A stretch of DNA of 6,245 bases, from positions 1-6,245 of the forward strand of contig DASRPD010000093.1 in the NCBI GenBank assembly GCA_035646535.1. Direction: 5' to 3'. A program made the position numbers and the translations under genes. The notes beneath the pieces are model-generated. The model was not told the DNA's origin, did not search any database, and saw only the letters and a list, made by a program, of their open reading frames with translations. Positions 5,051 to 6,245 of this stretch are shown here, one piece after another. This DNA comes from DASRPD01 sp035646535 (GTDB lineage: Bacteria; Actinomycetota; Acidimicrobiia; IMCC26256; JANYLB01). Every line of letters starts with the position of its first letter. Positions within the stretch are counted from its first letter, which is position 1.

Positions 5051-5513
5051 CCGGAACGTGACCGACCATCTGGCCCGCGACGAGCGGGGCTGGGTTGACC
5101 GCAAGCTCGCCGGCGCGTTCAACAACCCCGACCCGGTCGCCGGGAAGCGAGCTGCCACCGAGCTCGGCAAGCTCCTCGAGGACCGTCATCCTGACGCGGC
5201 AGCGAGCCTGCGTGAGGGCCTCGACGACATGTTCACCGTCCGGCGGCTCGGGATCTCCGACCGGCTGTGTCGAACGCTCACCAACACCAACGCGATCGAG
5301 TCGATGATCTCGACCGCGCGCACCACGACCCGCAACGTGAAACGCTGGCGCGGCGGCAAGATGATCAAACGGTGGGTCGCCGCCGGGATGCTCAACGCCG
5401 AACGAAGCTTCCGCCGAGTCAAGGGAGCCAAGGACATGCCCACCCTCGTCGCCGCGCTCGCCCGTCACATCGAAGCTGTCACACCGTCATGCGATACTGA
5501 ACAAGTCGCATGA
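5028..5513 (+). pseudogene. C-terminal part of a second IS256-family transposase
   Basis: The frame opens after a TGA at 5022-5024 and reads CLHNQHKRRNVTDHLARDER, the usual RC..HK.RNV.DHL motif of IS256 transposases. It continues with RLGISDRLCRTLTNTNAIES, TARTTTRNVKRWRGGKM and RWVAAGMLNAERSFRRVKGA, and stops with TGA at 5511-5513. About 160 C-terminal residues remain of a family normally around 400 or more. The catalytic Glu (TNTNAIES) is present; the two Asp are lost. It belongs to a different subgroup from the fragment at 4545-5009. A GTG at 5058 could start a 151-residue product, but it would be a non-functional piece. The expected downstream terminal repeat is missing because IS3-type sequence starts at 5516. 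Confidence 0.85.
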
Positions 5514-5515
5514 CA

Positions 5516-6245
5516 TGAACCCCGACCGTCACCGAACTTCAACAACGATCGGGACATCCTCCGTGGAGACGTGCCGCGTTGTACCAGTCGATCCATTCCA
5601 CGGTCGCGACTTCGAGCTGCGCGCGGCTCCGCCATGGGCCGTGCGCTTTGACGAGCTCGGTCTTGTAGGTGCCGTTCAACGATTCAGCCATCGCGTTGTC
5701 GTACGCGTCGGCGACGGTCCCAACCGCCGCGGACACTCCCGCGTCGGCGAGGCGTTGCGTGTACCGGAAGCTCGGTCTGGCAGCCCCTGTCGGAGTGATG
5801 GATGAGCTCACCGGCGCGGACCTCGCGTTGCCAGAGCGCCATCTCGAGCGCGTCGAGGACAAGGTTGGTGCGCAAGTGGTCAGCGAGTTGCCATCCGACG
5901 ATCCGGCGGGAGAACACATCGAGGATGAACTACGTACAAGAACCCTTCCCAGGTCCGCGCGTAGGTCACGTCCGTGACCCACAACTGGTGCGGTCGATCG
6001 GCGACGAACTGGCGGTCGACCAGATCCTCCGAGCGGGTGCTGGCAGCGTCGGCCTTGTGGGTGCCGGAAACCCATCGCCACTGAGTTCCCCACAAGTCTT
6101 GAGCTGCTCGGGTCGGGCGTGACCCAGCGAGAACGCAGGCCCATGACCCGGACCGCTCCACCCAAGTCTCATCGAGCCACAACGCGGCTTCTCGTCGCTG
6201 ATCTCCGCGCGATCAAGGCCCGCGCCCGCAACGACGAACTGACCT
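5516..6245 (-). pseudogene. IS3-family element remnant with a multiply frameshifted orfB transposase
   Basis: On the minus strand the IS3 orfB (rve integrase) sequence runs through several frames. RAEISDE and then LWLDETWVERSG appear near the right edge. WRWVSGTHKADAASTRSE, DLVDRQFVADRPHQLWVTDV (first catalytic Asp) and TYARTWEGFLYV run to about 5930. After a shift, FILDVFSRRIVGWQLADHL and LIHHSDRGCQ (second Asp) run to about 5790. After another shift, FRYTQRLADAGVSAAVGTVA, DAYDNAMAESLNGTYKTELV (catalytic Glu in AESLNGTYK) and WIDWYNAARLHG follow. A last shift gives DVPIVVEVR and a stop at 5529-5531. At least three, probably five, indels make it inactive. TGAACCCCGACCG at 5516 looks like an IS3 terminus. 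The other end and orfA lie beyond the window. Confidence 0.85.

Noticed and set aside
6143..6245. Plus-strand start MTRTAPPKSHRATTRLLVAD at the right edge
   Set aside because: The opposite strand matches IS3 orfB pieces (ISDE..., WVERSG), and no ribosome binding site precedes the ATG.

Overview
The window is a GC-rich piece of what looks like an actinobacterial genome, possibly Acidimicrobiia; the class is a guess from codon usage and protein style. It is an insertion-sequence graveyard around a few ordinary genes. Only three protein genes look intact: a NuoF-family flavoprotein (596-2062, minus), a divergent 77-residue protein of unknown function (2131-2364, plus) and an IS6-family transposase (3103-3819, minus) in an element with both ends present. 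The rest is fragments: a frameshifted integrase-type transposase (1-341), a scrap of tyrosine recombinase (502-591), a decayed IS6 relic (2514-2801), the tail of a membrane protein (2795-3041), the tail of a cytosolic protein (3869-4038), two C-terminal halves of IS256-family transposases facing apart (4545-5009 and 5028-5513), and an IS3-family orfB with several frameshifts that runs off the right edge (5516-6245).

Layout: 1-595 is transposase and integrase debris. 596-2364 is a chromosomal-type island with two divergent genes 68 bases apart. 2365-3868 holds the IS6 relic, the membrane-protein tail and the intact IS6 element. The intact element joins two unrelated broken genes without a target duplication, which points to IS6-mediated rearrangement rather than simple insertion. 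4039-4468 has no protein gene but is rich in signals: three 12-base-period iterons, a UUCG hairpin, a tandem TTCTGC repeat, the 3' half of a CAU-anticodon tRNA starting at the anticodon loop, a strong hairpin terminator and a second tandem repeat (TTCTAC) of the same 12-base period. I read this as a tyrosine-recombinase attachment site, with a core flanked by arm-type repeats. A third IS6-type end (4469) abuts the last repeat and is cut off by the first IS256 fragment.

The two IS256 fragments meet at an 18-base-arm palindrome with a 2-base centre (5010-5047), at about the same point of the transposase (the ...HK... motif) in both. This is a fold-back junction, either a real rearrangement breakpoint or an assembly or library chimera. 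The IS3 element begins three bases after the stop codon of the right IS256 fragment. Taken together this is a hot spot where an integrative element was invaded and dismantled by successive insertion sequences. I see no new multi-gene system; the most unusual structures are the attachment-site region and the palindromic IS256 junction.
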